DNA of 64,000 bases from Emergomyces orientalis (Eukaryota > Ascomycota > Eurotiomycetes > Onygenales > Ajellomycetaceae). The stretch spans positions 1,550,001 through 1,614,000 of the forward strand of contig MOWL01000045.1 of assembly GCA_002110485.1 (NCBI GenBank). Reading direction: 5' to 3'. The notes below the pieces were generated by a model. The model was not told where the DNA came from. It searched no databases and saw only the letters and a program-made list of their open reading frames with translations. This document shows positions 45,101-55,990 of the stretch, piece after piece. The translations under genes were made by a program, and so were the position numbers. Position 1 is the stretch's first letter. Each line of letters opens with the position of its first letter.

Positions 45101-46832
45101 TGAATAACGATGAAATGATGTCTAATCCGTCCAGGCAAGAAAAATACCAAGGTTACGAACATCCATGATTCTAGCCAGAAGATCAAAATCACATGACGAC
45201 CACAAGTGCTAGGCGCTAAATCAGAAACCATTGCATACCAGCCGTTCCTTTTTTGGACCTGATAATGTAACGGACTCTTCCACATATTCATGCATAAAAG
45301 GCGAAGATGGCGTTTTCATTCATAATATGTGATAGGAAGAAACAGGGCTGATAAATTACGATATATGGGCAAGGCATAATTAATCGGAAGCGGTTAATAT
45401 ATCTGCATCAGTGAAGCACTGCAACAATGCACACACCAGATACATACATGGACATGCAGCTGCTCACACCAATGATGCGGACGGGCTTCGGAGTTTTAGT
45501 CCAAAAAAGTGAGGCTGGCATACTTGGACTGTTTGTGTGGATGGCGGGCCTGGGTTTTGCTTGGTGGGTTCGCCAGCTCTACTTAACTCCGTTTTATTAT
45601 TCGCACCGCCCAGTCACAAATCAAAAACATGGAAGCGCGACTCGTTGGTTTTTCCATGGGTGTGCCTCTTCGGCGAGCATGCATTCAGCAGAGATGGAAG
45701 AATTTGAATAGGCAGGCCGTGAATGCACGGACTGCATTCCTCAGTATTTGCCAATGAGGAGCCGAATTCATACATACCTAGGTAAAGTGTCTAGAATTCA
45801 TATCTACCACAGACATGCTTCCTGGTGGGCATGATATCATATATGGATGGAAGAATCAGCATGGGCTCAGAGCATCAAATATCCGGTCAAAAGCCTTTTC
45901 ACTGTAATGATTAGTCAAGCACTGCAAAGGTATGTGGGTGTCTAGATAGTTTGACAGGTTGAACTAACTGTGCATTTATTTGCTCTAGGACCTAGACATT
46001 CTACTAATTTATATACACCGCTGCCAAACCAATTGAGTTTAGCTCAATAACTGATTTTTCATTAATTAATATATTCAAATGACCAGAAATATTAAGATTT
46101 ATGCAGAAGTTTGAACTATCTATCTACTAAAAGTATTATAACAGTTCCAGAGTTGCTTGACTTACAACTTCATTTATTCCCAAAATAATCATAGAATTAT
46201 ATATTCATATACATTTCATTACTTTCTTTCAGAGAATTTCATTTTGCATCTGCTTCTGAGGACCCCCTTGGTGTCAAAATGTGACATGTCGCCTCTACAG
46301 GCAACCTGTTGAAGATGTCAACCAGATCCCTAGCAACGCCTGGTACCTCGGTAGGTACTACGCTGAGGAGCGCCACAAAGTGGCTTAATCTCGAAGCTTT
46401 CCCATTTATGGTTAGTACCCTTTGCCACGGAGTGGATCAATGTGAGTCTTGGCAGCATCATTAGACGCTGGCAGCAACAAAGATTCGCAAAAACTACATC
46501 TCACAACACATCATAGCATCACTAATACATAGCAAATACCTAAATTGCAGCCACATTCTGTACGCCTTTTATCTTGTCTGTTTGTGCAATCAGTTAAGTT
46601 ACCGAACAATCCCACTGCTAGCTACGGTATGTATGGGCTAACCTAGAACCCAATGAAGGTCCATGGCCGAAAGGTCCTGGTGGAGCAGGAGACCAGAATA
46701 TCAGAATATCAGAAAATCAGAATAACTCGATAGTTCTATCAAAATTGAAGTCAATATGCCGCGGCACTTGCATATGTAGTACTCAATGGGCAGATCTGCA
46801 GTGTATGGCGCACTACTCATTTCGCAATCGCA

Positions 46833-48313
46833 ATGGACAATACCGAATGCAGAAGCAAAATCATCGGCCCTGATCGTCATCCTTTTCAGGATGAGACGTT
46901 GCAGGTCTCCCATATCAGAGGACCAGTACCTTGGCTGAATCCTACACGCATTATCTCTAAACCGTTTTCTCTTGTGCATGCTCGAGGGTATCCGCTCGCT
47001 GAGACCATTAATCTCGCTGAAGATCAACAACGCCAGGAAAGGAGAGTAAAGGGAGACGTCAGATATAAATGGAGGTCAAGGGATAACCGAAAGGGGAGGC
47101 ATGCACTAATAGTTGAACGTCCAACGGAGCCGGGAAAAGGTGCACACATTGTACCCAGACGGACAGACTCTTGGAGGGCAACGCTGAGAGGGATCAAACG
47201 CATGGCAGTGCAATGGCCCTTCTGGGACATATCATATGTGACAGCAATAGTTTTCACTCTTGGTTCCATTGTTTGGGTCATAAATTCATTTTTTGTTTTC
47301 CTGCCACTGGTCCAGCCGAAGTCGGAATTCAAATATGAGATTTTGATCGCGGGAGGGGTGTCAGCATTTGTCGGCGCAACAATTTTTGAAGTGGGAAGCT
47401 TCTTCCTCGTACTAGAAGCAATCAATAAACATGACACTGGCTGCTTTGGATGGGCGCTAGAACATGTCATCTCAGAGAAAGGTGAATCCCTGCTTCGAAT
47501 CTACCCTGATCCAAAGAGCTGTACCCACCATCATGTAAACGAGAAAAATCTTGTAGGACGGGGTGGCAGGGAAACACCAGATATCGACAACTCGTCAGGT
47601 GAGCAAGGGCAATCGAGAACGGATTCCCCCAGGTCACCGGAATTCAAATGGTTTCCAACTCTGAGAGACCTTCGAACGCATTATATTTACGAGCTGGGCT
47701 TTCTGGCTTCCTTCAGTCAACTTCTCGGCGCTACCATATTCTGGATATCTGGCGTTACCGCTTTGCCTGGAATTAACAACCATCTTAGCGAAAATCTTGC
47801 CGACGGTGTGTACAGAGCTTCTCAGATAATAGGCGGGGTTGGATTTATCATAAGCGCGTAAGTTTTCGAAAATCAGGCCTGACAGTCCGTTCCGCCTCTC
47901 TCCAGCCGATGTTGGGGGAGGACTTTCTCACTCACCAGCTCAATACCTAACATTGTTCCAGGGTGCTATTCATGCTCGAAACACAAAAGAACTGGTACAC
48001 CCCGGCTCTTCGAACACTAGGGTGGCACATTGGCCTCTGGAATTTCATAGGCGCAATCGGGTTCACTGTTCGTTTCGCTTTCTTTATACTTGCATATCTA
48101 CTAGCTGCGTACGAAAAACTAACGAGCAAACTTACATCGTGAATCACACAGCTCTCTGGCATTTTTCTCCTTGCGTATAACAACTCCGGTTTGCAATACC
48201 AAGCCAGCCTCTCTACATTTTGGGCCTCATGGGCTTTCTTGATCGCTTCGGTAATTCAATGGTATGAGAGCTTGGATAAGTACCCCGTGGAAGATAAGGC
48301 GATCACCAGTTGA
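46833..48313 (+). CDS. Fungal polytopic integral membrane protein, function unknown
   Basis: Three exons, 46833-47857, 47962-48067 and 48152-48313, give 430 aa. A soluble basic N-terminal 130 residues is followed by about six hydrophobic spans: VTAIVFTLGSIVWVINSFFV; LIAGGVSAFVGATIFEVGSF; FLASFSQLLGATIFWISGVT; ASQIIGGVGFIISAVLFML; LWNFIGAIGFTLSGIFLLAY; and FWASWAFLIASVIQWYESL. Splicing restores the last two spans in frame, which supports the model. The ARRTDSWRATLRG-type linker before the first span and the overall layout recall a widespread ascomycete family annotated only as integral membrane protein. No transporter or enzyme motif is visible. It stands alone beside the gene-poor region. Confidence 0.78.
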
Positions 48314-48815
48314 AGGGGGGAAATGAGATTCATACTCAGACGCGCAGTAATGGCCACAATTATACTGTATGTGCGACGGTGGGATCGCTACTGGGAATCA
48401 TGGATCTGATATATTAATAATCCTGCGATAATATGGAAGATCAACTTATCGTCTAGGTTTGATTCATCTGAATTATCTGCTACCACACAAGATATTGCAT
48501 AATCCTAATTAATAATCAGGAAGGAGAAAAACTCGGAACACAATTTACGCATTTTGGATATCTGTTATCTATTTATGAGTACTAGGGCCACTTCGTAGGC
48601 AATCTTGAAAAAATTTAAAATATGCTATAGTACGGGAAGAAAGAGGAAGTAACAGCAGGGGAACAAGGCAAATCTATTCATCGTTCGCCCACTAAATTTG
48701 CAAAACAAATGAACGAAGAAAATGAAAAAAACAAACAGGATATCCACGCCCAAAACACCACGCTATGTCTAGATTCCATCCATCCACCCACCCCTTTCTC
48801 CCATTCTATTACATC
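48314..48815. other. Convergent intergenic region (membrane protein / PRP4)
   Basis: No gene is seen; AT-rich facing 3' regions. Confidence 0.45.
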
Positions 48816-51317
48816 TCAAACTTTACCCCTAGAGATGAACGGATGTTTCAACGCTTCTGAAGGTGTACACCTTTTCTCCGGGTTGATACTCAAGCACCGA
48901 TCCAACAAATCAATAAACAATGTGAGTTCCTTCGTTTCTGAATCACTCATCCCTTTCGATCCTTTCCCCATCAACCTTGTTTTCAAATCCCTCGTCGGCT
49001 TCTTAAAATCCAAAACTCGCGTCACCATCCGGCCCGTAACTTTATCCTCTTCCACGCTGCGGAAGTTCAGAAACTCGTCGAAATGGAGATAGGTAAGGGT
49101 GCCTCGCCGGAGGAATTTGGGCGGGAGTTTACCCCGGCATTCCATTATGGAACGGAGCATTTGGTTGTTAGTGCGGCCAGTGAAGAGAATCTTGCCAGTG
49201 TACAGCTCAAAGAGGGTACAGCCAATGGACCACATGTCAATGGCATAATCATATGGAATTCCTAGGATAATTTCAGGAGCGCGGTAGAATCGGCTGACAA
49301 GGTAAGGAGTGATCTCGTTCTCAGAGGCGGGGGACGCGGAACCCAGATCACATACTTTCAAAAGGTTTCGGTTTTCGTTGACGAGGAGGTTATCAGGTTT
49401 TAGATCTGCGTGGAGGATATTGCATTTGCGGAGAAGACTCAGACCTAGGAACATCTGGTGGGCGTAGGTACGGATAGCCCTGAGGTTAATGCCCACATCA
49501 CGACCAAATTTCTTCAGTACTTCGCGGAGATTCATGCTCAGATTCTCGAACACCATGCAAAGGTGGCCTTTGTGGTCAAAATTCCTCTCAAATCGGATTA
49601 TGTGTTTCTTGTCATCTGGATCTGCCGCTAGTAATTGTTCCAATAACTCAATCTCCTTCATACCGGCTTTTCTCATAGTATCATTATTGCGAATGATTTT
49701 AACAGCGACGAGCTTTCCTGTTTTCGAATCCGTAGCACGAACCACTGAAGAAAACATACCCTTGCCCAGATTTTGCTGCACGTGATACCGCCCATCCACC
49801 AGCTCGCCCAACATGACGTTATAGTAACCTTCAGGATCATCCCAGTTATCCATCATGCTCATATCTAGTTCCTGTGGCACACTTGGCTTAGCAATGGCTT
49901 CGGGGGCTTTGGTGGCAGTGGGAGTCTCCTCAGCAAACATATCGTCCTCTGGCGCGAACATATCTATATCTAGAAGGGTTTTCGGTTTAATTTGGGCAGG
50001 GTTCTCTATGGTTGGGTCGGGTACGAGGACATCTTGTTTCGCTGCTTTAGTTTCATCGTAAGCACCAGACGATATCTTTTCACCAAAATGTCTTTTGTCG
50101 TGACGCATCTTATCCTCTCTCATGTCTTCGGTTGGATCATAGTCTGCAGAAGACGATTCATCCTTGTCAACGCCGTTGGCAGTCACGATGTTAGCGTTAG
50201 CAAGGTCCTCATCTCGCGAAACTTTTAGTTCAGTTGGAGATGGAGCGCCAGACGTATCCTCGGGCGTCTCTAAAGGGGTACTTAGATGTGAATCTAGGGA
50301 TAAATTAGCTGCAATCCTGCCATCACGAAACTGGACACTTAAAAACCGACCTGCTGTTCTATCGTTACGAGTCATAGATTGACCTGAATTCTGTACTGTG
50401 GAGTCTGTCTCATTCCTAGCTTCCAGGGCCTTGACGAGGAGAGGTGTAGACTGATCACGATACTTAGCTTTGATGGCTTCACGGCGCTTTCGGCGTTGCT
50501 CAATCAGTGTAGCTTCATCAACTGGTTCCGGCGGGGACTCGTTGGTTTCATTATCATTGCTTGAAGCAGGCGTACTGGGAGGGCTGTTAGGAATCGTTCC
50601 GCACTTGGGAGGAGGGACATACATATCCCATTTACCCGATTGGGTGGCGGTGGATGAAGACTGTTGCATCTGATTTCCTCGAGATTCAGCCTGTTGTCTC
50701 TTTTCTCGAGCGTCACCTGGGGGCTTCCCCCTCTCGCTCACTAACTGTTCAGTAGATGACCTCCTACCACCCTTGTAGGGTTGGCCGCTAGGGCCACGGG
50801 TTTTAGATAGTCTATCACTATCAAAATCTCGTTCATCACCTGAATATTGCTTCGGATTTCTAGTATCGCGGAACGGAGAGCGGCTTTGGGTCCTAGGGCG
50901 TTTCCTAGAATCGTAATAACCGTCATCTCGGTCATGATCGTAATATCCTCTTCTGCGCTGTCTCGAGTTGTGTCCGCCCTGATATCTATCATCGTATCTG
51001 GAAGCTAAACGGTTCGAGGGCATCGTTCGACCGCCCCTTTCGGAGTCATAATCAACATCGCGTCTTCGTTTTTCGGTTTTGAATCCACGATATGGGGAAC
51101 GGGATCTTGTTTTCGATCTCGATCTCGATCTCTCACGGCGAAACGATCTGGAAAGAGAAGCGGGGGATCTTGGCGCAGAAATATTGGTTCTGGTATTACG
51201 GTCAACGTTGATGCCATTAACAGAAGTCTGCGACGTAGTTGCCTTCGTGTCTGAGCCTGACTCGATGATCTCACCCTCTGAAGGGGTCGATGGAGACCTC
51301 GACCGTCGCGACGCCAT
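48816..51317 (-). CDS. PRP4: Pre-mRNA-splicing kinase Prp4 (PRPF4B/PRP4K homologue)
   Basis: A single exon of 833 aa; start MASRRSRSPSTPSEGEIIES. The N-terminal 330 residues are rich in Arg/Ser/Asp (RSRSRSKTRSRSPYRG, RDDGYYDSRKRPRTQ), as in SR-type spliceosome proteins. The kinase domain occupies about 500-830: LGKGMFSSVVRA, VAVKIIRN, HADLKPDNLL, DLGSASPASENEITPYLVSR (the DFG-equivalent is DLG, with a CMGC-type loop), FYRAPEIILG and MWSIGCTLFELYTG. These are hallmarks of Prp4 kinases of the CMGC/DYRK branch, which phosphorylate Prp6/Prp31 to activate the pre-B spliceosome. An in-frame upstream Met at 51416 exists, but the conserved head starts at 51317. It is absent from budding yeast and present in fission yeast and filamentous fungi. 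Confidence 0.95.
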   Translation of the reverse strand: MASRRSRSPSTPSEGEIIESGSDTKATTSQTSVNGINVDRNTRTNISAPRSPASLSRSFRRERSRSRSKTRSRSPYRGFKTEKRRRDVDYDSERGGRTMPSNRLASRYDDRYQGGHNSRQRRRGYYDHDRDDGYYDSRKRPRTQSRSPFRDTRNPKQYSGDERDFDSDRLSKTRGPSGQPYKGGRRSSTEQLVSERGKPPGDAREKRQQAESRGNQMQQSSSTATQSGKWDMYVPPPKCGTIPNSPPSTPASSNDNETNESPPEPVDEATLIEQRRKRREAIKAKYRDQSTPLLVKALEARNETDSTVQNSGQSMTRNDRTAGRFLSVQFRDGRIAANLSLDSHLSTPLETPEDTSGAPSPTELKVSRDEDLANANIVTANGVDKDESSSADYDPTEDMREDKMRHDKRHFGEKISSGAYDETKAAKQDVLVPDPTIENPAQIKPKTLLDIDMFAPEDDMFAEETPTATKAPEAIAKPSVPQELDMSMMDNWDDPEGYYNVMLGELVDGRYHVQQNLGKGMFSSVVRATDSKTGKLVAVKIIRNNDTMRKAGMKEIELLEQLLAADPDDKKHIIRFERNFDHKGHLCMVFENLSMNLREVLKKFGRDVGINLRAIRTYAHQMFLGLSLLRKCNILHADLKPDNLLVNENRNLLKVCDLGSASPASENEITPYLVSRFYRAPEIILGIPYDYAIDMWSIGCTLFELYTGKILFTGRTNNQMLRSIMECRGKLPPKFLRRGTLTYLHFDEFLNFRSVEEDKVTGRMVTRVLDFKKPTRDLKTRLMGKGSKGMSDSETKELTLFIDLLDRCLSINPEKRCTPSEALKHPFISRGKV

Positions 51318-51987
51318 CACGGCGACTTTTTTCAGTTTTATTTTTTCCTTACAAAGAAAAGAACAGTCCTTTGTAGACCGTTGGGTATTTTCTTCTTCGG
51401 GGATAACTTCGAACAAAGCGTTGGGGGATAAGCTTGGAAGTTGTGATATCTTCAGTTAGCAAGGGTTCTGTTCTCGAATTGTTCAAGGATGGCTTTGGGT
51501 GATGGTGAAATGCCCAACCCGACTTAAATTATCCCCACAACACGCGGCGTGCCACTAGAAGAAAGTCATTCGGTAGCTGAAGCGGGAGGGAAAAAGCGAA
51601 GAAGGGCCTATTATATAAGGGCTCACGATAATTGATGGTGTTGTGATGGAAGGACGAAGTTTGATGCCTGTACAGTGGTGGGAATGGACGAAGATGTTGA
51701 AGTCGGAAGCGGCAAAAACCTTGGACGATCTAACCTCATTTGGCTCTAGTGTCACCCCGCCACTGCGCCAGTCTCAGCCTAACAATTCTCAGGGCAACCT
51801 CCGTCAAATCTCTGCAGAGAGAGGCTTTTTCTTCACGGACACAACAATCCTAGAAGGCTGTTCTCGTGTAAAACCTTTTTTTTTTTTTTTTTTTTTGCGA
51901 TAAGAGAATACTTATTCTCCCTTGTTAGTCTACCCATCCACTTACCCCCCAAGGATACACTCAACTCCAACCACAGCATTTCGCGAC
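51318..51987. promoter_or_regulatory. Divergent promoter (PRP4 / TMA7)
   Basis: 670 bp between start codons, no gene. A 21-T run lies at 51876-51896, about 90 bp before the TMA7 start; poly(dT) tracts of this kind exclude nucleosomes in fungal promoters (known behaviour, not tested here). Confidence 0.5.
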
Positions 51988-52349
51988 ATGGGTGGTCAAG
52001 GAAGAGATGGTTAGTACAGACTCCCACACCACTTGGCTCTCCTCCACCTGGCACTGATAGTAACCCTCGTCTAGGTGGAAAGGCGAAGCCGCTCAAGGCT
52101 CCCAAGAAAGAGAAGAAGGAACTGGATGAGGACGAACTTGCATTCAGAGAGAAGCAGAAAGCCGGTATGGGACCGCGTTGTATTTTTACTCACCCTTGCG
52201 ATCATGATCATCCCAAGTTGTACGCAGAAAACACAACACTAACTTCACTTCCAGACGCCAAAGCCAGAAAAGAATTGGCAGATAAGGCAAAGGGCAAAGG
52301 CCCTCTCAACTCGGGACAACAGGGAATCAAAAAGTCTGGGAAGAAATAG
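51988..52349 (+). CDS. TMA7: Translation machinery-associated protein Tma7 (CCDC72 family)
   Basis: Three small exons, 51988-52009, 52075-52164 and 52255-52349, give 68 aa, about the family's usual length. The spliced product starts MGGQGRDGGKAKPLKAPKKE, continues KKELDEDELAFREKQKADAK and ends in GPLNSGQQGIKKSGKK. It matches Tma7 throughout: the GGKAKPLK head, the acidic LDEDE-LAF centre and the GIKKSGKK tail. Tma7 is a small, basic, ribosome-associated protein whose loss alters translation in yeast. None of the exons alone would be recognised; only splicing with GT-AG and phase-1 junctions gives the family sequence. Confidence 0.95.
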
Positions 52350-53250
52350 AGAAGAAAACAAACAGCAGCCACATACACACACCTGCAATTCCCACTCGAT
52401 CGATTCCATCGAAATGAGGATGGAAATGTGAAGGATGAAAGTTAACTTTGTTTGTGTGCGACAACCTACAATCACGAATAAACGAAGTAGTTCGAGATCT
52501 GGAATGATGGATAACGAAATAGGCGTCCTCTTCATTCGCGCTAAATACCCAAACCCCCCCCCCCCAATCCAACACCGGTTCGATGCTGACGGCAGTGTTT
52601 CATGTTTTTGCGAAGGGTTTTATCTTCTTCTTCTAATTTTTTATAAATTTTCTATATCTGGGAGATCAACACTGATGTATTTACTACCGCTTCCCCTCCG
52701 AGAGCAATCATGTTGATAAAGGAAAAAGAAAGTATATCGGGATATTTTTTTTTTCTTTTCCTTTCCTTACTGTTGTCATCTACTCAACTGGAGTACATAT
52801 ACCCAATTTAGCGATGATGGCGTGGTGTAATAGGGTCATGATAAAATCGTAGTTCTCGCATATACAAGGGGAAAAAGTTAAGAAGCCAGAAAAAAATAAA
52901 CAAGGTATCATGGTAGTTTCTCTGAAACCAAACAATTCAGGTCCGCAGCAAAGCGCCAAAGTTTGCTAAGAGCGCCGTTCATATACATTATCTGAGAGGG
53001 GGCGAGGTAAGCCAGATAAGCTAACATGCATGAATGGAAAGAAACAATGAAAGCACCTGAAGGCTCGGGGGCTATCAAGGAAAAGGCGACTACAAAAAGG
53101 AAGCCGGGTTTGAGGAAAAAAGAGATCTTGTCTGGCCCAGCCATCAAAAAGCAAAAAAAGTGGTTGGGGGATGGGGCTTGCTCGAAAACGAGAACGAAGA
53201 AAGAAATAAAAAAAAAGTAATGGTGAAAAGAGAACCGTCAGAGCAGTTCC
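52350..53250. other. Convergent intergenic region (TMA7 / uncharacterised gene)
   Basis: No gene is supported. A C run lies near 52553-52564. The + strand frame 53026-53220 is Lys-rich but lacks any family feature. Confidence 0.45.
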
Positions 53251-54831
53251 TCAGTCATCACCAGTAACCCTTTTAACCCAGATACTAGACGGTTGATAAT
53301 ATTCATCCTGATCCTGCTTCTTCCTTGCCCTCATCAACTTCATTCCCACATCGTGTTCCTCCATCCTAATCTCCATAAGCTCGTTGTTCAAGCTGTTGAC
53401 AGATTTCTTGACCTCGCTCCTCGTTGCCAGGTCATACGCGATAGAGCTAGGTTGTATCACTTGTGTCAACTCATTGAGGATCGTGTTGATATTCCCCTTA
53501 CGCTGCGCGAGGTCGTTGAGCCGAGCTTCCATCGCATCGATGCGGTTGTCGGCTTCCAGCTCGGGGGGGCTGCGGGGTAATGTTTTTGCAGATGACGTTG
53601 TGATTTCTGACGGTGTAGGTTTGCGTCTGGTGGCTTTGACGAATGTTCGTGATGAGATGGTTTCTGTCCTTTCCGTGTGTATGGAGGGGAGGGGTGGGGC
53701 GTCTTTATCTGCTGTTCGCGCGCGTGGTGTTCCAGGGGGGCTGCTTGGCGCTTCGGTAGTTGCATATGTAGTCGCGCTGAAACGGCTCGACGGCTGTTGT
53801 TCTAGATTTATGTTCTGGAGCCTGGCAGCGAGATCTGGATCTGGAATCTCATTCTGTGTCGCCCGAGGGGTTTCAGATTGCGCTGGTGTCCCGCTGCTCA
53901 TGGCATGTGAAGCAGGAGTTGAAGGAACTCTGGCAGATGTTGGGGTGTTGTTGCCTGCTTTTAAGGGAACAATGGGTTTAATGGTTGGATCATTAGGTAC
54001 ACTGCCCGCGTCTCTCGATTTAGATACTGTAAGGGGTGGAAGTCCACTAGCAGCATTATCACGTGGGAGTGATTTGCGTTCTATCCCTGAAGTACTCTCT
54101 TTTTGAGGCTGAGTTTGAATACTCAGCGGCGGCTGCGGCCGTGAGGTTTTCTTGGTCTCTATAGGTTTAACGATGGCTGTTCGCCCGCTCGCACCCTTCC
54201 ATGGCTCTCGCGGGCGGGGTAAGCGGGCCGGATCGTCTTTATCATTCTTATCAGTGTGCCGCCGCCCTTCCATCAATTTTCTTCTCGCTTGATTCAACTC
54301 TTTCCCTTTGGCCAGAAAATTAAAACCCTGTTTAGATGATTGTTTTGTCGTTGGACTCTCCTTGGGAGCAACGCTACCAGGCCTGGCTTGCGCTACCTTG
54401 CCCTTCTCATCGTGGGTAGGTTCCCCTGAAAAATCATCCCACCTTGTGAGCCGGTTCGATGCTTGACTGGGGGATATTGGATTTAACGTTGTAGACGAAG
54501 GAGATGATGCATACGATTGAGATGGCGCTGGCGTGGGTACTGTGTTGGCTTGTCGAGTAACATCTTTGGAGGGTACGGGCACAGCACTCGGGAGCCGCCC
54601 TTCTTTAAGAGGTTCTTTAAATGGATCTCTAAGAGGCGCTCTGGGAGGCGGAAATTGAGGAGGATCATCGTCTATGGGGGATACATCAGGGCTTTCACGA
54701 GGATGGCCGGTGGGCGCAAATACAGGAGAATCTGGCGGCGAAATATCGGTATATTGGCTGTCACGGAACTCCGATTGATAGGGCTGGGGGTTCCTTCTTG
54801 ATGGATGCACGTCATTATCGGCTGACGACAT
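53251..54831 (-). CDS. Uncharacterised conserved protein: disordered head, C-terminal coiled coil
   Basis: A single-exon 526-aa protein. Residues 1-420 are Pro/Ser/Thr-rich and probably disordered, with repeated SPP, PPR and TPR turns and a short basic helix FNFLAKGKELNQARRKLMEG. The last 100 residues are strongly helical and look conserved: NRIDAMEARLNDLAQRKGNI, then NTILNELTQVIQPSSIAYDL, VKKSVNSLNNELMEIRMEEH and GMKLMRARKKQDQDEYY. A coiled-coil dimer is likely. No localisation signal or enzyme motif is seen. The sharp contrast between a variable head and a regular tail suggests an adaptor or scaffold (inference). It is divergent from DAP1, with 1.16 kb between starts. Confidence 0.75.
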   Translation of the reverse strand: MSSADNDVHPSRRNPQPYQSEFRDSQYTDISPPDSPVFAPTGHPRESPDVSPIDDDPPQFPPPRAPLRDPFKEPLKEGRLPSAVPVPSKDVTRQANTVPTPAPSQSYASSPSSTTLNPISPSQASNRLTRWDDFSGEPTHDEKGKVAQARPGSVAPKESPTTKQSSKQGFNFLAKGKELNQARRKLMEGRRHTDKNDKDDPARLPRPREPWKGASGRTAIVKPIETKKTSRPQPPLSIQTQPQKESTSGIERKSLPRDNAASGLPPLTVSKSRDAGSVPNDPTIKPIVPLKAGNNTPTSARVPSTPASHAMSSGTPAQSETPRATQNEIPDPDLAARLQNINLEQQPSSRFSATTYATTEAPSSPPGTPRARTADKDAPPLPSIHTERTETISSRTFVKATRRKPTPSEITTSSAKTLPRSPPELEADNRIDAMEARLNDLAQRKGNINTILNELTQVIQPSSIAYDLATRSEVKKSVNSLNNELMEIRMEEHDVGMKLMRARKKQDQDEYYQPSSIWVKRVTGDD

Positions 54832-55990
54832 GTTGCCTACTGCATAGGAATCGCGTTTCGAATATATGGATGATGCTATTGGCGGTCGGGAAGAAGGGGT
54901 TGCTCTGCGTGAGTCCGGCTCCGTCGGTTTACTTACAAGCTCAGAAATAACATTAGTTTAACTACTGTGCCCCGTAGTCATGTTGATGTATCAGATTGTG
55001 GAGAAGAGAGAGAGAGCTATGGAAACTGGGAATGCTCACAACGGCAATGGTGGTAGGCCTGGACCATGATGTTCGTTGCCTCGACGGTTGTTGTCGGGCT
55101 TGTTCTGAGGATTAGTGGGAGAATTGATAGTCGTCATTGTCTGCAGCGTTGCATTATCGAAAGTAGTAGTCAGTAGCGTGGGATTGCCAATCACGGGTTC
55201 TCTAGATCGAAGGTTCTTTTTCCACATCGTTAAGAAGCAGAGGAAAACTGTGCGAAGTTCAAGCAAGTTTTCCTTTTTCCCTGCAAGTTGGTTAGAAAAG
55301 ATAAACTGGTATGTTTCAAGGGGCATAAGAAAGTGGAGGAAACCGCCTGTCGCGGGCGCAGGTATATACCCCCGGTAGCGGGTTTCAATTCACGCGTACT
55401 GTGAAGCAATGGCTTAAAGCCCCAGGCCCCAGAACCCTTTAATTTGGAGGCAAACGGCCCACACATGATGATTATGCACACTTACATAGAGGTGTGGCCA
55501 ATCAACAGGCACAAAATGCCCGAATAACAGCCAATGGCAAAAGCCATTTACAGGTGATTGGGCCCTGTTGGTTGGCCTAAATTAACCCAAATTGCAAACA
55601 AAACACTAGGAGCCTGGCTGGGGAGTGGTCCGCAGGAGAGTCTGGAAGGCCCAGCCAAAGAATGGAGATGGTTGTTTGTTCACAAGGTTGTTAAGCATTT
55701 ATTATTTTCTTGATACTTGATATATGTACCTAGGAGGCAGTTTCCATGGTACCTACGCTGAGTAGTATGGATGTCAAGATCCATGGATGCCAAATTGTTC
55801 TTGTTTACTCCCATTCCTTTCGAGCCGGGCTGTTTCAGTTTATATCACGTGATATTGGTACCGCTGGTCTCCAGGAGCTCCAGAACCGAATTATGAAAGA
55901 ACGTAGTTTGTGTTGCCTTCCAACATCCACCAACTATCCAACTATCGATCCGCAGTTAGGTCTCGAGGTTCAGCGCTGAGCATTTTCAAA
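54832..55990. promoter_or_regulatory. Divergent promoter (uncharacterised gene / DAP1)
   Basis: 1.16 kb, no gene supported. The most notable element is a perfect 14-bp palindrome around ATCACGTGAT at 55842-55855, listed separately. The minus-strand open frames at 55036-55481 have no domain. Confidence 0.5.
55842..55855. promoter_or_regulatory. SREBP-type E-box palindrome upstream of DAP1
   Basis: ATATCACGTGATAT reads the same on both strands; its core ATCACGTGAT fits the E-box preferred by SREBP-family bHLH factors. It ends 135 bp before the DAP1 ATG. SREBP (Sre1/SrbA) drives sterol and hypoxia genes in fungi, and Dap1 acts in that pathway, so the position makes sense. CBF1-type factors bind a similar core. 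Confidence 0.55.

Larger units (their letters stand above)
40751..46832. other. Gene-poor region of 6.1 kb
   Basis: No intact gene is supported on either strand; open frames are short, overlap out of phase and lack domains. The first part (40751-41300) is probably the long leader and promoter of the kinase, with AT and AGG-rich tracts. Microsatellites occur at 41845-41878 and 42095-42172. A possible decayed coding fragment lies on the minus strand at about 43288-43435. The rest is ordinary mixed-composition sequence, without terminal repeats that I could detect by eye. Confidence 0.5.

Noticed and set aside
45427..45711. 94-codon + strand frame in the gene-poor region
   Set aside because: Some hydrophobic and Trp residues but no family resemblance, no splice partners and no neighbouring coding signal.
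53384..54106. 240-codon + strand frame opposite the uncharacterised coiled-coil gene
   Set aside because: Antisense shadow of a Ser/Pro/Thr-rich coding sequence; no family features.
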